DNA of 64,000 nt from Pseudomonas sp. ZH-FAD (GTDB taxonomy: Bacteria; Pseudomonadota; Gammaproteobacteria; Pseudomonadales; Pseudomonadaceae): positions 62,001 through 126,000 of the forward strand of contig NZ_PGLR01000014.1 in NCBI RefSeq assembly GCF_002803095.1. Reading direction: 5' to 3'. Position numbers and translations under genes: made by a program. Under the pieces are notes generated by a model. It made no database searches. It saw only the letters and a list, made by a program, of their open reading frames with translations, and had not been told where the DNA came from. Below are positions 17,245 through 31,673 of the stretch, piece after piece; position 1 is the stretch's first letter; each line of letters opens with the position of its first letter.

Positions 17245-18675
17245 TCACGCGGCCGTCTGCGGCTTGGGTGGCAGCAGGTAGGCGAGGGCGATGGCCAGTA
17301 CTGGCATGATCAGGTTGAAGAAGCAGTACGGCAGGTAGCTCAGCGTCGCCACGCCGAGAGTTGCGGCCATATAGGCGCCGCAGGTGTTCCACGGCACCAG
17401 CACCGAAGTCAGGGTGCCGCCATCTTCCAGCGCGCGCGACAGGCTGGTCGGCGCCAGGCCGCGTTTTTCATACTCGGCACGGTACATGCGTCCGGGGAGT
17501 ACCAGGGCGATGTACTGGTCGGCAGTGATGATGTTGGTTCCGATGGTGGTGGTGATGGTGCTGGCGACCAGGCCGCTGTCGCTGCGCACCAGGCGTAGCG
17601 CGCTTTGTAGCAGGCGTTGCAGCAGGCCAAGGCGCTCCAGCACGCCGCCGAAGCACATGGCGCAGATGATCAGCCATACGGTGGTGAGCATGCTGGCCAT
17701 GCCACCCTTGGACAGCAGGCCGTCCAGCTCGACGTTGCCGCTGGCTGACTCGTAGCCGGCGAACAGCGCGCTCCACACCGTTTTCAGTGGTGCCAGGGCG
17801 CCGGCTTGTGGGTCGGCCAGGCGCGCCATCACCTCCGGCTGAAACACTAAGGCGAATACGGCGCCGAGCAGGGCGGCGAGAAACACTGCCGGGAAGGCGG
17901 CCCACTGGCGTACCGCGAGCAGCAGCAGGAAGGCTACCGGCAGCAGCAGGTGCCAGCCGAGGTTGAACTGTGCCTCCAGCGCGCTCAGCACCTCGACGAT
18001 GCGCCCGGTGTCGTGCTCGGCGCTGGCCTGCTGGCCGAGGGTGAAGAAGATCGCCAGGGCGATCAGCAGCGCCGGCACCGTGGTACGCAGCATGTTGCGG
18101 ATATGCGCGAACAGATCGGCGCCGGCAGCGGCCGGCGCCAGGTTGGTGGTGTCCGATAGCGGCGACAGCTTGTCGCCGAAGTAGGCGCCGGAAATGATCG
18201 CTCCGGCGGTGATCGCCGGGTCCAGGCCCAGGCCTGCCGCCACGCCCATCAGGCCGATGCCCAGGGTGCCGGCCACCGTCCAGGAGCTGCCGATGGACAA
18301 CGCCGTGAGCGCGCAGATCAGGCAACTGGTGAGGTAGAAGTACTCGGCACTGATCAGCTTCAGGCCGAGCCAGATCATGGTCGGCACCGTGCCGGCGAGA
18401 ATCCAGGTACCGATCAGCGCGCCAACCGCCAGCAGGATCAGGTTGGCCTTCATCGCCATATGGATGCCGGCGAGTATGCCTTCTTCGATCTCGGCCCAGC
18501 GCAGGCCGTTCTTCAGGCCGACCAGGCCGGCGACGAAGGCGGCGCTCATCAGGGCGATCTGGTTCGGGCCGCTGGAGGAGCTGTCACCGAACAGGTAAAC
18601 GGAGAGGCTGAGCAGCACGACGAGCACGCCAATTGGCAGCAAGGCGTCGAGCAGGGAAGGGGAGCGGGCAGTCAT
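17245..18675 (-). CDS. nhaC: NhaC-family Na+/H+ antiporter
   Basis: The 476-residue product has about 11 membrane segments. The NhaC signature is present as AGAIISGAYFGDKLSPLSDTTNLAPAAAG (about residues 168-196), with TALSIGSSWTVAGTLGIGLMG before it and TITTTIGTNIITADQYIALVLPGRMY in the second half. NhaC-type carriers exchange sodium for protons, and some exchange malate/lactate. Placing NhaD and NhaC side by side suggests a sodium/pH homeostasis locus. The gene starts just past a REP-like palindrome that separates it from valS. Confidence 0.9.
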   Translation of the reverse strand: MTARSPSLLDALLPIGVLVVLLSLSVYLFGDSSSSGPNQIALMSAAFVAGLVGLKNGLRWAEIEEGILAGIHMAMKANLILLAVGALIGTWILAGTVPTMIWLGLKLISAEYFYLTSCLICALTALSIGSSWTVAGTLGIGLMGVAAGLGLDPAITAGAIISGAYFGDKLSPLSDTTNLAPAAAGADLFAHIRNMLRTTVPALLIALAIFFTLGQQASAEHDTGRIVEVLSALEAQFNLGWHLLLPVAFLLLLAVRQWAAFPAVFLAALLGAVFALVFQPEVMARLADPQAGALAPLKTVWSALFAGYESASGNVELDGLLSKGGMASMLTTVWLIICAMCFGGVLERLGLLQRLLQSALRLVRSDSGLVASTITTTIGTNIITADQYIALVLPGRMYRAEYEKRGLAPTSLSRALEDGGTLTSVLVPWNTCGAYMAATLGVATLSYLPYCFFNLIMPVLAIALAYLLPPKPQTAA

Positions 18676-18701
18676 GGGGATACCGGAAAATCAGATGAAC
18701 C

Positions 18702-18760
18702 GTGGGAGGGGCTTCAGCCGCGACTTTGCGGTTGAAGCTCGCGGCTGAAGCCCCTCCCAC
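18702..18760. repeat. long palindrome (REP-like, GTGGGAGGGGCTTCAG type)
   Basis: A 22-base arm starting GTGGGAGGGGCTTCAGCC (18702-18723) is repeated inverted at 18739-18760 with perfect pairing around a 15-base loop. This is a third palindrome family in the window. It lies between the nhaC start and the valS terminator, and could also cap the valS transcript. Confidence 0.8.
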
Positions 18761-18796
18761 AAAAAAAGAAACCCGCGCCGGTAGGGGCGCGGGTTG
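18761..18796 (-). terminator. rho-independent terminator of valS
   Basis: Read on the minus strand, AACCCGCGCCCC pairs with GGCGCGGGTT around a TACC loop and is followed by TTTCTTTTTTT. It lies directly after the valS stop codon (18814). Confidence 0.85.
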
Positions 18797-18813
18797 CGGA
18801 TGCAGCCTGGCGA

Positions 18814-21645
18814 TCAGAGTGCGGCGATCTTGCCGCGCTGCTCGATCATCTTGGCCAGGGCCTGTTCGGCCTCGGCCAGTTTGGCGCGCTCCTTCTCCAG
18901 CACTTCGGCCGGTGCCTTGGCGACGAAGCCCTGGTTGCTCAGCTTGCCGCCGACGCGCTGCACTTCGCCTTGCAGACGACCGATTTCCTTGTCCAGGCGA
19001 GCCAGTTCGGCGTCCTTGTCGATCAGCCCGGCCATTGGCACCAGCACTTCCATCTCGCCAACCAGGGTGGTGGCGGACATCGGTGCTTCTTCACCGGCAG
19101 CCAGCACGCGCACCGACTCCAGCTTGGCCAGCTTGCTCAGCAGCGGCTCGAAGTCGGCCAGGCGGCGCAGGTCTTCGGCACTGGCGTTGGCAACGATGAT
19201 GTCGATGCGCTTGGCCATGGAGATCTTCATCTCGCCACGGATCTGGCGCACGCCGAGCATCAGTTGCTTGACCCACTCGATGTCGCCTTCGGCGGCGGCG
19301 TCGATGCGGCTCTCGTTGGCCACCGGCCAGGGTTGCAGCATCAGGGTTTCGCCCTGCACGCCAGCCTGGGCCTTGATGCGCTGCCAGATTTCTTCGGTGA
19401 TGAAAGGCATGAACGGGTGGGCCAGGCGCAGGATCACTTCCAGCACGCGCACCAGGGTGCGGCGGGTGCCGCGCTGGCGCTCGATGGGCGCGTTCTCGTC
19501 CCACAGCACCGGCTTGACCAGCTCCAGATACCAGGCGCAGTACTCGTCCCAGATGAACTCGTAAAGGGTTTGCGCCGCCAGGTCGAAGCGGAAGGCGTCG
19601 AGGTGGCGGGTCACGTCAGCCTCGGTGCGCTGCAGGGCGGAGATGATCCAGCGATCCACCGGCGAAAGCTCGACAGGTTCACCACCTACGCCAGTGTCCT
19701 TGTCATCGGTGTTCTCGATAACGAAGTTGGCGGCGTTCCACAGCTTGTTGCAGAAGTTGCGGTAACCCTCGACGCGGCCCATGTCGAACTTGATGTCGCG
19801 ACCAGTGGAGGCCAGCGCCAGGTTGGTGAAGCGCAGGGCGTCGGTGCCGTAGGCGGCGATGCCGTCGGGGAATTCGGCGCGGGTCTGCTTGGCGATCTTC
19901 TCGGCCAGCTTGGGCTGCATCATGCCGCTGGTGCGCTTGGCCACCAGGGATTCGAGGTCGATGCCGTCGACGATGTCCAGCGGGTCGAGCACGTTGCCCT
20001 TGGACTTGGACATCTTCTGCCCCTGGCCGTCGCGCACCAGACCGTGAACGTAGACGGTCTTGAACGGAATCTGCCCGGTCAGGTGGGTCGACAGCATGAT
20101 CATCCGGGCGACCCAGAAGAAGATGATGTCGAAGCCGGTGACCAGCACGTCGGTAGGGTGGAAGGTCTTGAGGAAGTCAGTCTGCTGTGGCCAGCCGAGG
20201 GTGGAGAAGGTCCACAGGCCGGAGCTGAACCAGGTGTCGAGCACGTCTTCGTCCTGGCGCAGGTTGGCGTCGCCGAGGTTGTGCTTGGCGCGTACTTCAG
20301 CTTCGTCGCGGCCAACGTAGACGTTGCCGGCATCGTCGTACCAGGCCGGAATGCGGTGGCCCCACCACAGCTGACGGCTGATGCACCAGTCCTTGATGTC
20401 ACGCATCCAGCTGAAGTACATGTTCTCGTACTGCTTGGGCACGAACTGGATCTCGCCGCTCTCGACTACGGCGATGGCTTTCTCGGCCAGCGGCTTGGTG
20501 GAGACGTACCACTGGTCGGTCAGCCACGGCTCGATGACGGTGCCGGAGCGATCGCCTTTCGGCACTTTCAGGGCGTGATCTTCGATCTTCTCCAGCAAGC
20601 CGGCAGCCTCGAAGGCGGCGACGATCTGCTTGCGCGCCTCGAAACGATCCAGACCGGCGAACTGCGCCGGAATGTTCGCTTCGATCTGTTCGTTGACGCT
20701 ACCGTCGAGGTTGAACACCTGAGCGGTGGTCAGCACGGCGGCGTTCTTGTCGAAGATGTTGATCAGTGGCAGGTTGTGGCGTTTGCCCACTTCGTAGTCA
20801 TTGAAGTCGTGCGCCGGGGTGATCTTCACGCAGCCGGTGCCGAACTCGGGATCGCAGTAATCATCGGCGATGATCGGGATGCGACGGCCCAGCAGCGGCA
20901 GTTCGACGAAGCTGCCGATCAGCGCCTTGTAGCGCTCGTCTTCCGGGTGCACGGCCACGGCGCTGTCGCCGAGCATGGTTTCCGGGCGGGTGGTGGCGAC
21001 GATCAGGTAGTCATTGCCTTCGGCGGTTTTCTTGCCGTCGGCCAGCGGGTAGCGCAGGTTCCACAGCGAGCCTTTCTCGTCGTGGTTTTCCACTTCCAGG
21101 TCGGAGATGGCGGTGTGGAACTTGGTGTCCCAGTTGACCAGGCGCTTGCCGCGATAGATCAGGCCGTCTTCATGCAGGCGCACGAAAGCTTCTTTCACCG
21201 CCTCGGACAGGCCGTCGTCCATGGTGAAGCGCTCGCGCGACCAGTCCACCGAGCTGCCCAGGCGGCGAATCTGGCGGGTGATGGTGCCGCCGGACTGCTC
21301 CTTCCACTCCCAGACTTTCTCCAGGAATTTCTCGCGGCCCAGGTCGTGGCGGCCAATACCCTCGGCGGCCAGCTGACGCTCGACCACCATCTGCGTGGCG
21401 ATGCCCGCGTGGTCGGTGCCCGGCTGCCACAGGGTATTGCGGCCCTGCATGCGGCGGAAGCGGATCAGCGCATCCATGATCGAGTTGTTGAAACCATGGC
21501 CCATGTGCAGGCTGCCGGTGACGTTCGGCGGCGGGATCATGATGGTGTACGGCTCGCCCGAGCCTTGCGGGGCGAAGTAGCCCTTGGCTTCCCAGTTCTG
21601 GTACAGGGCGGTTTCAATGGCGTGCGGCTGGTAGGTCTTGTCCAT
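18814..21645 (-). CDS. valS: ValS, valyl-tRNA synthetase
   Basis: The 943-residue product is the normal length for a bacterial ValRS. It charges tRNA-Val and edits mischarged threonine. Class I motifs are [15 protein letters not shown] (HIGH) near residue 42 and KMSKSKGN near residue 550, with the CP1 editing domain between ([19 protein letters not shown]). The C-terminal coiled-coil arm ([24 protein letters not shown]) is present. I chose the ATG at 21645 ([11 protein letters not shown]). The frame stays open 70 codons further upstream, but that part translates REP DNA. Confidence 0.97.
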   Translation of the reverse strand: MDKTYQPHAIETALYQNWEAKGYFAPQGSGEPYTIMIPPPNVTGSLHMGHGFNNSIMDALIRFRRMQGRNTLWQPGTDHAGIATQMVVERQLAAEGIGRHDLGREKFLEKVWEWKEQSGGTITRQIRRLGSSVDWSRERFTMDDGLSEAVKEAFVRLHEDGLIYRGKRLVNWDTKFHTAISDLEVENHDEKGSLWNLRYPLADGKKTAEGNDYLIVATTRPETMLGDSAVAVHPEDERYKALIGSFVELPLLGRRIPIIADDYCDPEFGTGCVKITPAHDFNDYEVGKRHNLPLINIFDKNAAVLTTAQVFNLDGSVNEQIEANIPAQFAGLDRFEARKQIVAAFEAAGLLEKIEDHALKVPKGDRSGTVIEPWLTDQWYVSTKPLAEKAIAVVESGEIQFVPKQYENMYFSWMRDIKDWCISRQLWWGHRIPAWYDDAGNVYVGRDEAEVRAKHNLGDANLRQDEDVLDTWFSSGLWTFSTLGWPQQTDFLKTFHPTDVLVTGFDIIFFWVARMIMLSTHLTGQIPFKTVYVHGLVRDGQGQKMSKSKGNVLDPLDIVDGIDLESLVAKRTSGMMQPKLAEKIAKQTRAEFPDGIAAYGTDALRFTNLALASTGRDIKFDMGRVEGYRNFCNKLWNAANFVIENTDDKDTGVGGEPVELSPVDRWIISALQRTEADVTRHLDAFRFDLAAQTLYEFIWDEYCAWYLELVKPVLWDENAPIERQRGTRRTLVRVLEVILRLAHPFMPFITEEIWQRIKAQAGVQGETLMLQPWPVANESRIDAAAEGDIEWVKQLMLGVRQIRGEMKISMAKRIDIIVANASAEDLRRLADFEPLLSKLAKLESVRVLAAGEEAPMSATTLVGEMEVLVPMAGLIDKDAELARLDKEIGRLQGEVQRVGGKLSNQGFVAKAPAEVLEKERAKLAEAEQALAKMIEQRGKIAAL

Positions 21646-21726
21646 GCGCGGCGGGACCCTTTGACGGCTGATCGGAAAAGCCGACAAGTATACCGCTTCT
21701 GAGCGCCAAGCCATAAGCCTTGAGCT

Positions 21727-21780
21727 GTAGGGCGGGTGCAACCCACCATCTTTGGTGTGGCGGGTTGCACCCGCCCTACG
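21727..21780. repeat. GTAGGGCGGGTGCAACCC palindrome
   Basis: GTAGGGCGGGTGCAACCC at 21727 is mirrored by GGGTTGCACCCGCCCTAC ending at 21779, around a short CACCATCTTTGGTG stem-loop. A close copy (with GTGTAACCC) lies at 54225-54277. It is an intergenic repeat upstream of valS. Confidence 0.8.
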
Positions 21781-21806
21781 GGAAATGGCAGGCCGCGTCC
21801 AGTTTT

Positions 21807-21878
21807 GTAGGAGCCCCGCCTCGGGGCGAAGCTTTTGCTCTTTGCTGTCAAGCATTCGCCCCGGGGCGGGGCTCCTAC
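21807..21878. repeat. REP palindrome (GTAGGAGCCCCGCC type)
   Basis: GTAGGAGCCCCGCCTCGGGGCGAA at 21807 is mirrored by TTCGCCCCGGGGCGGGGCTCC ending at 21878. The element lies between valS and the hypothetical gene upstream of it, eleven bases beyond the end of that gene's stop. Confidence 0.8.
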
Positions 21879-21888
21879 GGGTCAGGGC

Positions 21889-22323
21889 TTACTTGCGTGG
21901 CGGCAGCAGGCGTGGCAGGCGGGCTTCGAGGCGGCGCTTGAGTTCGGCCTCGATCTGCGGCACGAAATCGTCGATCACGTCCTGCAGGATCAACTGGGCG
22001 GCGGCGCGCAGCTCGGCATTGAGGTGTTGCAGATCGCGGGCGCTGTCATGCAGGCGTGGCTCGATGCGCTCGCGCAGCACGCTTGGCGCCGGCGTAGGCT
22101 GCGGTGCTGGTGTCGGTTTGGGCGTCGGCGTTGCATGAAAAGGCGGCGGCGGGCCAGGCGGCGCACTGACGATATCGGACAGCACCGGAATGCTGTCCGG
22201 GTCCAGCGAGTCGATCAGCAGCGGCGGTTCACTGCCGTTATCGCCCAGCAGCTCGCGAATCGACTCCAGGTCGTGCAGCAGCTGAGCGGGTTTTTGTGGG
22301 GGCTTGGGGGTGTCCATGATCAT
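21889..22323 (-). CDS. hypothetical protein with Pro-rich linker
   Basis: The product has 144 residues. N-terminal PKPPQKPAQLLHDLESIRELLGDN is helical, then comes a Pro-rich central linker (about residues 60-80, PPGPPPPFHATPTPKPTP) and a C-terminal charged helix (LNAELRAAAQLILQDVIDDFVPQIEAELKRRLEARLPRLLPPR). No catalytic motif or membrane segment is visible. It is probably cytoplasmic and partly disordered. It sits between holC and valS on the same strand. A second in-frame ATG two codons in (22317) is an equally possible start. I do not recognise a functional family. Confidence 0.75.
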   Translation of the reverse strand: MIMDTPKPPQKPAQLLHDLESIRELLGDNGSEPPLLIDSLDPDSIPVLSDIVSAPPGPPPPFHATPTPKPTPAPQPTPAPSVLRERIEPRLHDSARDLQHLNAELRAAAQLILQDVIDDFVPQIEAELKRRLEARLPRLLPPRK

Positions 22324-22377
22324 CGGTGCAGCGAGAAAAAGGGCTGGAGTGACTTGTGTTGTGAGCGTGCACGGACA

Positions 22378-22797
22378 CTAAAGTTCGACGCGTTGCGGAT
22401 CATACCCGCGCTGGCGATAGGTACGGAAATTCTCGCGACAGGCGTTGAGCAGTTCAGGCTGCTGATTGACGATCTCGATGATGCGGGAAAAGCGCTCGAC
22501 ATGCGGCGACAGGCTGCTGCCTAAGTTGATCAGCACGCCCTGCTCGGTACTCGGCACTTCGTCGATGCCCAGCACCACGGGCGACAGCGGCGCATCGCGA
22601 TGCAGATCATGAGGCACGAAACGTTCGGCTTTGAACGTCCACAGCAGTTCGTCGAGTTCACCGCACTGCGCCTCGTCGCTGCCGCGAACGAACACCGGCA
22701 GGCCGGCGCTCCAGGCCTTGAGCGCCAGTTGGCAGGCCGCACGCAGGCGGCCCGTGGCGTCGTTGGAGGAGAGAACGTAGAACTCGATTCTGGGCAT
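22378..22797 (-). CDS. holC: HolC, DNA polymerase III chi subunit
   Basis: The 139-residue product is a typical chi length. It links the clamp loader to single-strand binding protein at the replication fork. Recognisable parts are the N-terminal strand IEFYVLSSND, the segment ACQLALKAWSAGLPVFVRGSDEAQ and the D-x-LWTF helix (GELDELLWTFKAERFVPHDL), all family hallmarks. It lies in the common bacterial order pepA-holC-(orf)-valS on the minus strand. Confidence 0.92.
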   Translation of the reverse strand: MPRIEFYVLSSNDATGRLRAACQLALKAWSAGLPVFVRGSDEAQCGELDELLWTFKAERFVPHDLHRDAPLSPVVLGIDEVPSTEQGVLINLGSSLSPHVERFSRIIEIVNQQPELLNACRENFRTYRQRGYDPQRVEL

Positions 22798-22841
22798 CTG
22801 GGGCTTCGACGATAAAAGGCGAATGGCGGTGTATCGGGTTC

Positions 22842-22902
22842 TGTAGGAGCGGATTCATCCGCGATAATTCGCGATGAAATCGCGGATGAATCCGCTCCTA
22901 CA
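22842..22902. repeat. REP palindrome (GTAGGAGCGGATTCATCC type)
   Basis: TGTAGGAGCGGATTCATCCG (22842 on) is mirrored by CGGATGAATCCGCTCCTACA ending at 22902, with an inner CGCGATAATTCGCG region. It lies between pepA and holC. Confidence 0.85.
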
Positions 22903-22924
22903 AGGGTATGGCCCGGATGCTGGA

Positions 22925-25672
<2,748 letters not shown>

Positions 25673-25680
<8 letters not shown>

Positions 25681-26737
25681 GTTGGATCGCTACATCGGCA
25701 CCCAGGTGTTCTTCGCCATTCTGGCGGTGCTGGGCATCATTCTCGGCCTGGCACTGCTGTTCGCCTTCATCGACGAATTGGGTGATCTGAACAAGGGCGA
25801 TTACGGTCTTGGTCAGGCGCTCTGGTACGTATTGCTGACCGCTCCGCGTCGTGCCTACGAGATGTTGCCGATGGCAGCATTGATCGGTTGCTTGATCGGT
25901 CTCGGTACCTTGGCCAGCAACAGCGAACTGACCATCATGCGTGCGGCGGGTGTCTCCATCGGGCGCATCGTCTGGGCGGTGATGAAACCCATGCTGGTGC
26001 TGATGCTGGCCGGCATTCTGATCGGCGAATACGTCGCGCCGCTGACCGAGAACCAGGCTCAGGCGGATCGCGCGCTGGCCCAGGGTGGCGGTGCGGCGCA
26101 GAGCTCCAAGCGCGGCATGTGGCACCGTCAGGGGCAGGAATACGTGCATATCAACGCCGTACAACCCAATGGCATTCTGCTAGGGGTGACGCGTTATCGC
26201 TTCGATGACGAGCGTCGTCTGCTTTCCTCCAGCTTCGCCCGTCGCGCCGAATACCGTGACAACCACTGGATGCTGCGCAACGTGCAGACCACCGTGCTGC
26301 ATGAGGACCGTTCCGAGGTGATCAACCAGCCGGAAGAGCGCTGGGAGATCGAACTCAATCCCGAGCTGCTCGGCACGGTGGTGATGGAGCCTGAGGCGCT
26401 GTCGGTCACCGGGCTGTGGCAGTACATCCATTACCTGGCAGAGCAGGGCCTGAATAATGCCCGCTACTGGCTGGCATTCTGGACCAAGGTCCTGCAGCCG
26501 CTGGTAACCGGCGCGCTGGTCTTGATGGCGATTTCCTTCATCTTCGGCCCGCTGCGCTCGGTGACCCTGGGGCAACGTGTATTCACCGGTGTGCTGGTGG
26601 GCTTCATCTTCCGTATTGCCCAGGACCTGCTCGGTCCATCGAGCCTGGTATTTGGTTTCTCGCCGCTGCTGGCGGTGCTGGTGCCGGCCGGTATCTGTGC
26701 GCTGGCCGGGGTGTGGCTGCTGCGTCGGGCTGGCTGA
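25673..26737 (+). CDS. lptG: LptG, lipopolysaccharide export permease
   Basis: The 354-residue product is the second YjgP/YjgQ-type LPS export permease. It has N-terminal helices (FFAILAVLGIILGLALLFAFIDELGDL), a periplasmic jellyroll (about residues 130-250, with MWHRQGQEYVHINAV) and C-terminal helices including VTGALVLMAISFIFGPLRSVTLGQRVFTGV, a conserved region. The ATG overlaps the last codons of lptF (ATGGCTAA). A bidirectional terminator follows the stop. Start chosen because the upstream in-frame ATG at 25649 would overlap lptF deeply and adds basic, non-family residues. Confidence 0.95.
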
Positions 26738-26753
26738 GTCGATCAGGGGCATG

Positions 26754-26784
26754 AAAAAGCCGGTTCAATGAACCGGCTTTTTTG
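26754..26784. terminator. bidirectional terminator between lptG and RDD gene
   Basis: AAAAAGCCGGTTCA pairs with TGAACCGGCTTTTTT around a very short loop. A-run and T-run on either side make it usable for both converging transcripts. Confidence 0.9.
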
Positions 26785-26796
26785 CATCTGCGCGGG

Positions 26797-27294
26797 CTAC
26801 TTCTTGTGAATATTCTTCGGCAGTTGCACTACACGACTGTCGGAGTAGATGTCGTGCCAGGTGCGTCCCTGCTTGTCCCACAGCAGCCAGAGGAAGCCCA
26901 GGCCAGCGAAGAGCCAAGAGCCGATGGCGACCACGAAGCGCAGCAGGGCCTGCCACAGGTCGATGGCGCTGCCGTCGGCGTTCTGGATGCGCAGCCCCCA
27001 GGCCTGCATGCCCAGTGTCTGGCCATTGTGCGTCCAGAACTTGGCGAAGAAGGCGAACAGCGACAGCAGCACCAGGCTGGCAAGAATCGGGTCATGATCC
27101 AGAGCGCCGGCCTCGGACATGGCCATCAGTACATCGCCGCCGTGAATCAGGCGCAGGATGCCCTGCTGGTAGATCAGGGTGACGACCATGATCAGTGCCA
27201 CGCAGAGCAGAAAATCGTAGAAGAGGGCCGCCAGGCGACGAATCAGCCCGGCAGTGGGGAAGTCTCCCTGCGGACGTAATTGGTGTTTCGGCAT
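26797..27294 (-). CDS. RDD-family membrane protein
   Basis: The 165-residue protein has three to four membrane segments. The RDD hallmarks are AGLIRRLAALFYDFLLC (R, D, near residues 16-32) and TLGMQAWGLRIQNADGS with a conserved W-L-R-I-Q-N loop. RDD proteins are small inner-membrane proteins, some linked to sodium/proton exchange or transport; no function can be assigned here. The gene converges on lptG and is read alone. Confidence 0.85.
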   Translation of the reverse strand: MPKHQLRPQGDFPTAGLIRRLAALFYDFLLCVALIMVVTLIYQQGILRLIHGGDVLMAMSEAGALDHDPILASLVLLSLFAFFAKFWTHNGQTLGMQAWGLRIQNADGSAIDLWQALLRFVVAIGSWLFAGLGFLWLLWDKQGRTWHDIYSDSRVVQLPKNIHKK

Positions 27295-27404
27295 GATGGG
27301 CTCGCTGAGACGAAAGTGCGCGCCATTCTAACCGCGACTTCGCTGTCGATATAAAGATGCGCGCGGGCTATCTGTAACCTGGCGCTGCGACGGGAATGAC
27401 AGGC

Positions 27405-27434
27405 AAAAAAAACCCCTGACAGATATCAGGGGTT
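27405..27434 (-). terminator. terminator of the cold-shock gene
   Basis: On the minus strand AACCCCTGA pairs with TCAGGGGTT, followed by TTTTTTTG. It lies 17 bases past the stop of the cold-shock gene. Confidence 0.9.
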
Positions 27435-27451
27435 CTTCAAAGCAGCGGCGA

Positions 27452-27664
27452 TTAGCCCAGGACTTGAACCTGGTCAGCCTGCATGCCTTTTTGACCTTGC
27501 ACAGCTACGAAGCTGACTTTCTGGCCTTCTTTCAGGCTCTTGAAGCCGTTACCTTCGATCGCGCGGAAGTGCACGAACAGATCCGGACCGCTTTCGGGAG
27601 TGATAAAACCAAAACCTTTCTCGTCGTTAAACCACTTGACGGTACCGTTCTGACGATTCGACAT
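27452..27664 (-). CDS. CspA-family cold-shock protein
   Basis: The 70-residue single-domain protein ([24 protein letters not shown]) carries RNP1 (KGFGFITP) and RNP2-like (DLFVHFRAI, with F replacing the more usual H/S at one position) motifs. It binds single-stranded RNA/DNA and melts RNA secondary structure. It resembles the Pseudomonas CapB/CspA group. The frame is open 53 codons upstream, but that extension has no resemblance and the ATG at 27664 has AAGGAAAAAG just upstream. A long untranslated leader is common for such genes. Confidence 0.95.
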   Translation of the reverse strand: MSNRQNGTVKWFNDEKGFGFITPESGPDLFVHFRAIEGNGFKSLKEGQKVSFVAVQGQKGMQADQVQVLG

Positions 27665-27959
27665 GTCTTTTTCCTTGAAACTAGAGTTGATGACAGCCTC
27701 CAAGTATAGAGGGCTGAGACTGGTTGCAAGGAGTAATAGAAGTCGAGCGGGATGTAGCGGATCTAGATGATCTGCTGCACCAGAGTCACGATTCACAGCG
27801 ACCCATGCAAACAGTTGGTTCACTCTACGCTAACTTTTGCGCAATTGCCAACCCCCGCCAGCGAGGTCGCCGGCCAGGTTTTGCGGGGCTTGTCGAGGTG
27901 CCGAAAAAGTTCATCGGCAACATGCTTGCAACAATTGTCTGAGTTGTTCGCGCAGATAC
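27665..27959. other. intergenic region between cold-shock gene and tRNA-Leu terminator
   Basis: It has to hold the minus-strand promoter and leader of the cold-shock gene. No other gene or clear repeat is visible. I could not pick a convincing promoter by eye. Confidence 0.3.
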
Positions 27960-27992
27960 GAAAAAGCCCGCAAGACCAATGTCTTGCGGGCT
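27960..27992 (-). terminator. terminator of tRNA-Leu
   Basis: On the minus strand GCCCGCAAGAC pairs with GTCTTGCGGGC around ATTG and is followed by TTTTTCG. The stem begins ten bases after the CCA end of the tRNA. Confidence 0.92.
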
Positions 27993-28000
27993 TCGAATCG

Positions 28001-28085
28001 TGGTGCCCCGGGGGAGACTCGAACTCCCACTCCTTTCGAAAACGGATTTTGAATCCGCCGCGTCTACCGATTCCGCCACCGGGGC
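28001..28085 (-). tRNA. tRNA-Leu (anticodon CAA)
   Basis: Minus-strand cloverleaf of 85 nucleotides: acceptor GCCCCGG/CCGGGGC with CCA encoded, D arm ending GGTAGACGC, anticodon stem CGGA/TCCG with loop TTCAAAA (anticodon CAA), long type II variable arm (GTTTTCGAAAGGAGT), T arm GGGAG TTCGAGT CTCCC. It reads UUG leucine codons. It stands alone with its own promoter and terminator. Confidence 0.96.
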
Positions 28086-28098
28086 ACGATGGCGGCGC

Positions 28099-28127
28099 AG
28101 TATAGGGACGCACCTTGCTTCGGTCAA
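28099..28127 (-). promoter_or_regulatory. sigma70 promoter of tRNA-Leu
   Basis: On the minus strand TTGACC (28122-28127) and TATACT (28099-28104) are separated by exactly 17 bases. The -10 ends 13 bases before the tRNA 5' end, where the mature molecule begins shortly after transcription start. Confidence 0.85.
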
Positions 28128-28275
28128 TCGGCGTTAGCGTAGTGATTGGTTGATCTACTAACGGCCAATGGCTCGGCTAGTGGCATACGGCTTTTATTGC
28201 GTGGTTGCCGCTAGAATCGTTCGTTGTCATCAAGAGCGCTGAGCGCGACGTGTATAGAGTGTCCGGAGCAGACCA

Positions 28276-29031
28276 ATGTTGGGAGGGGGTGTGATCAACG
28301 TCTTGTGCGGAGCACTTGTTGCCGGTCTGCTATTTACCTCCGTTGTTCAGGCCAAGACGCTGACCTACGCCGTGACCGATGAGAGCTGGGTGCCGTACTG
28401 GATTGTCGACGAGCAGCGGGTCAGTGGCATTCTCCACGAGTTCATGCTCGCGCTGGATGAGCGATTGCCAGAGCAGTTGCAAGCCAGTCACCCGCTGCCG
28501 CCTCTGCGGACGCAAAAGCTGTTCCGTGAGGGGCAAGTGCAGATCGAATGTTGCGTGAGCCAAAGCTGGCGTAGCGATGGTGATCAGGGGGCGGTATCGC
28601 TATGGACGGTGCCGGTGCTGGAAACCGAAGAAATGTTGATCTTCGCGCCGGGCAGACGTTTCCCTTACCAGCATCTGCAGGATTTGCAGGGGCGCTCGAT
28701 CGCAACGGTACGCGGCTATGGTTATGTCGGCAGTGAGTATTTTCAGCGCAACGATGGCGCCGATGCCCGAGCGCTGATCTATCTGGTGGCGCAGGGGCGT
28801 AGTGACGCCGGTATTCTGGATCGCCTGGAGTGGCGCTATCTTCAGCATGAAGATGTGCAGTTGCAGGCGCCACGTTGGCACGTAGAGGAAGGGCCGACGA
28901 TCAATCGCTCTCAGCTGCGCCTGCGTCTGCATCGACGGTTGGCCGGGCGGATCGATGCATTCAATGCCGCCATTCGTTCTCTGCAGGTCGATGGCACCTT
29001 GGCGCGTATTATCGCCAGGTACGCGCCGTAG
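28276..29031 (+). CDS. periplasmic solute-binding protein (orphan, family 3-like)
   Basis: The 251-residue product has a signal peptide to about residue 25 ([17 protein letters not shown]). Lobe motifs follow: [28 protein letters not shown], then [18 protein letters not shown], which reads like the second-lobe phosphate/amine-contact loop. It has no neighbouring permease or ATPase and only distant resemblance to the binding protein at 10064. It may be a sensor input or an orphan component. ATG at 28276 has CGGAG eight bases upstream; an in-frame GTG at 28291 behind GGGAGGGGG is also possible. Confidence 0.72.
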   Translation: MLGGGVINVLCGALVAGLLFTSVVQAKTLTYAVTDESWVPYWIVDEQRVSGILHEFMLALDERLPEQLQASHPLPPLRTQKLFREGQVQIECCVSQSWRSDGDQGAVSLWTVPVLETEEMLIFAPGRRFPYQHLQDLQGRSIATVRGYGYVGSEYFQRNDGADARALIYLVAQGRSDAGILDRLEWRYLQHEDVQLQAPRWHVEEGPTINRSQLRLRLHRRLAGRIDAFNAAIRSLQVDGTLARIIARYAP

Positions 29032-29099
29032 GCTCACGTGGTCGGCCAGGTGGAAATCCGGTAAGCTTTGCCACCCTGCAGAAATACCCCCTCCGAATC

Positions 29100-31279
<2,180 letters not shown>

Positions 31280-31319
31280 TTCCCGAACGATTCAAGATCT
31301 TTTCCATTAGGAGTGTTAC

Positions 31320-31649
31320 ATGAGCTTTTTCATCCCTGCCGCTTACGCTGACACCGCGGCTGCTGGCCCTGCCGGCAGCGGTTTCGAGTGGGTTTTCCTG
31401 ATCGGCTTTCTGGTCATCTTCTATCTGATGATCTGGCGTCCGCAGGCCAAGCGTGCCAAGGAACACAAGAACCTGCTCGGCAGCCTGCAGAAGGGCGACG
31501 AAGTGGTCACCAGCGGCGGTATCGCTGGCAAGGTGTCCAAGGTTGCCGACGATTTCGTGGTGATCGAGGTGTCTGACACCGTCGAGCTGAAATTCCAGAA
31601 GCAGGCCATCGCTGCCACCCTGCCCAAGGGCACGCTGAAAGCCATCTGA
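31320..31649 (+). CDS. yajC: YajC, Sec translocon accessory protein
   Basis: The 109-residue product is a small single-pass inner-membrane protein with a hydrophobic segment of about residues 22-40 (WVFLIGFLVIFYLMIWRPQ), then the family motif RPQAKRAKEHKNLLGSLQKGDEVVTSGGIAGKV. With SecD and SecF it assists protein export. TAGGAG lies eight bases before the ATG. The spacing to secD is unusually long (224 bases) because a MITE-like element is inserted there. Confidence 0.95.
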   Translation: MSFFIPAAYADTAAAGPAGSGFEWVFLIGFLVIFYLMIWRPQAKRAKEHKNLLGSLQKGDEVVTSGGIAGKVSKVADDFVVIEVSDTVELKFQKQAIAATLPKGTLKAI

Positions 31650-31673
31650 TTCGGTTCTTAGTTTCCATTCGAC

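Noticed and set aside
18970..21702. A 910-codon open frame on the plus strand, antisense to valS
   Set aside because: It mirrors the valyl-tRNA synthetase gene. Long antisense frames are common in G/C-ending-codon genes, and its translation (rich in G, V, H, Q, D) matches no protein pattern.
27665..27823. N-terminal extension of the cold-shock gene by 53 codons
   Set aside because: The extension has no similarity to the family, and the ATG at 27664 has a good purine-rich site upstream.
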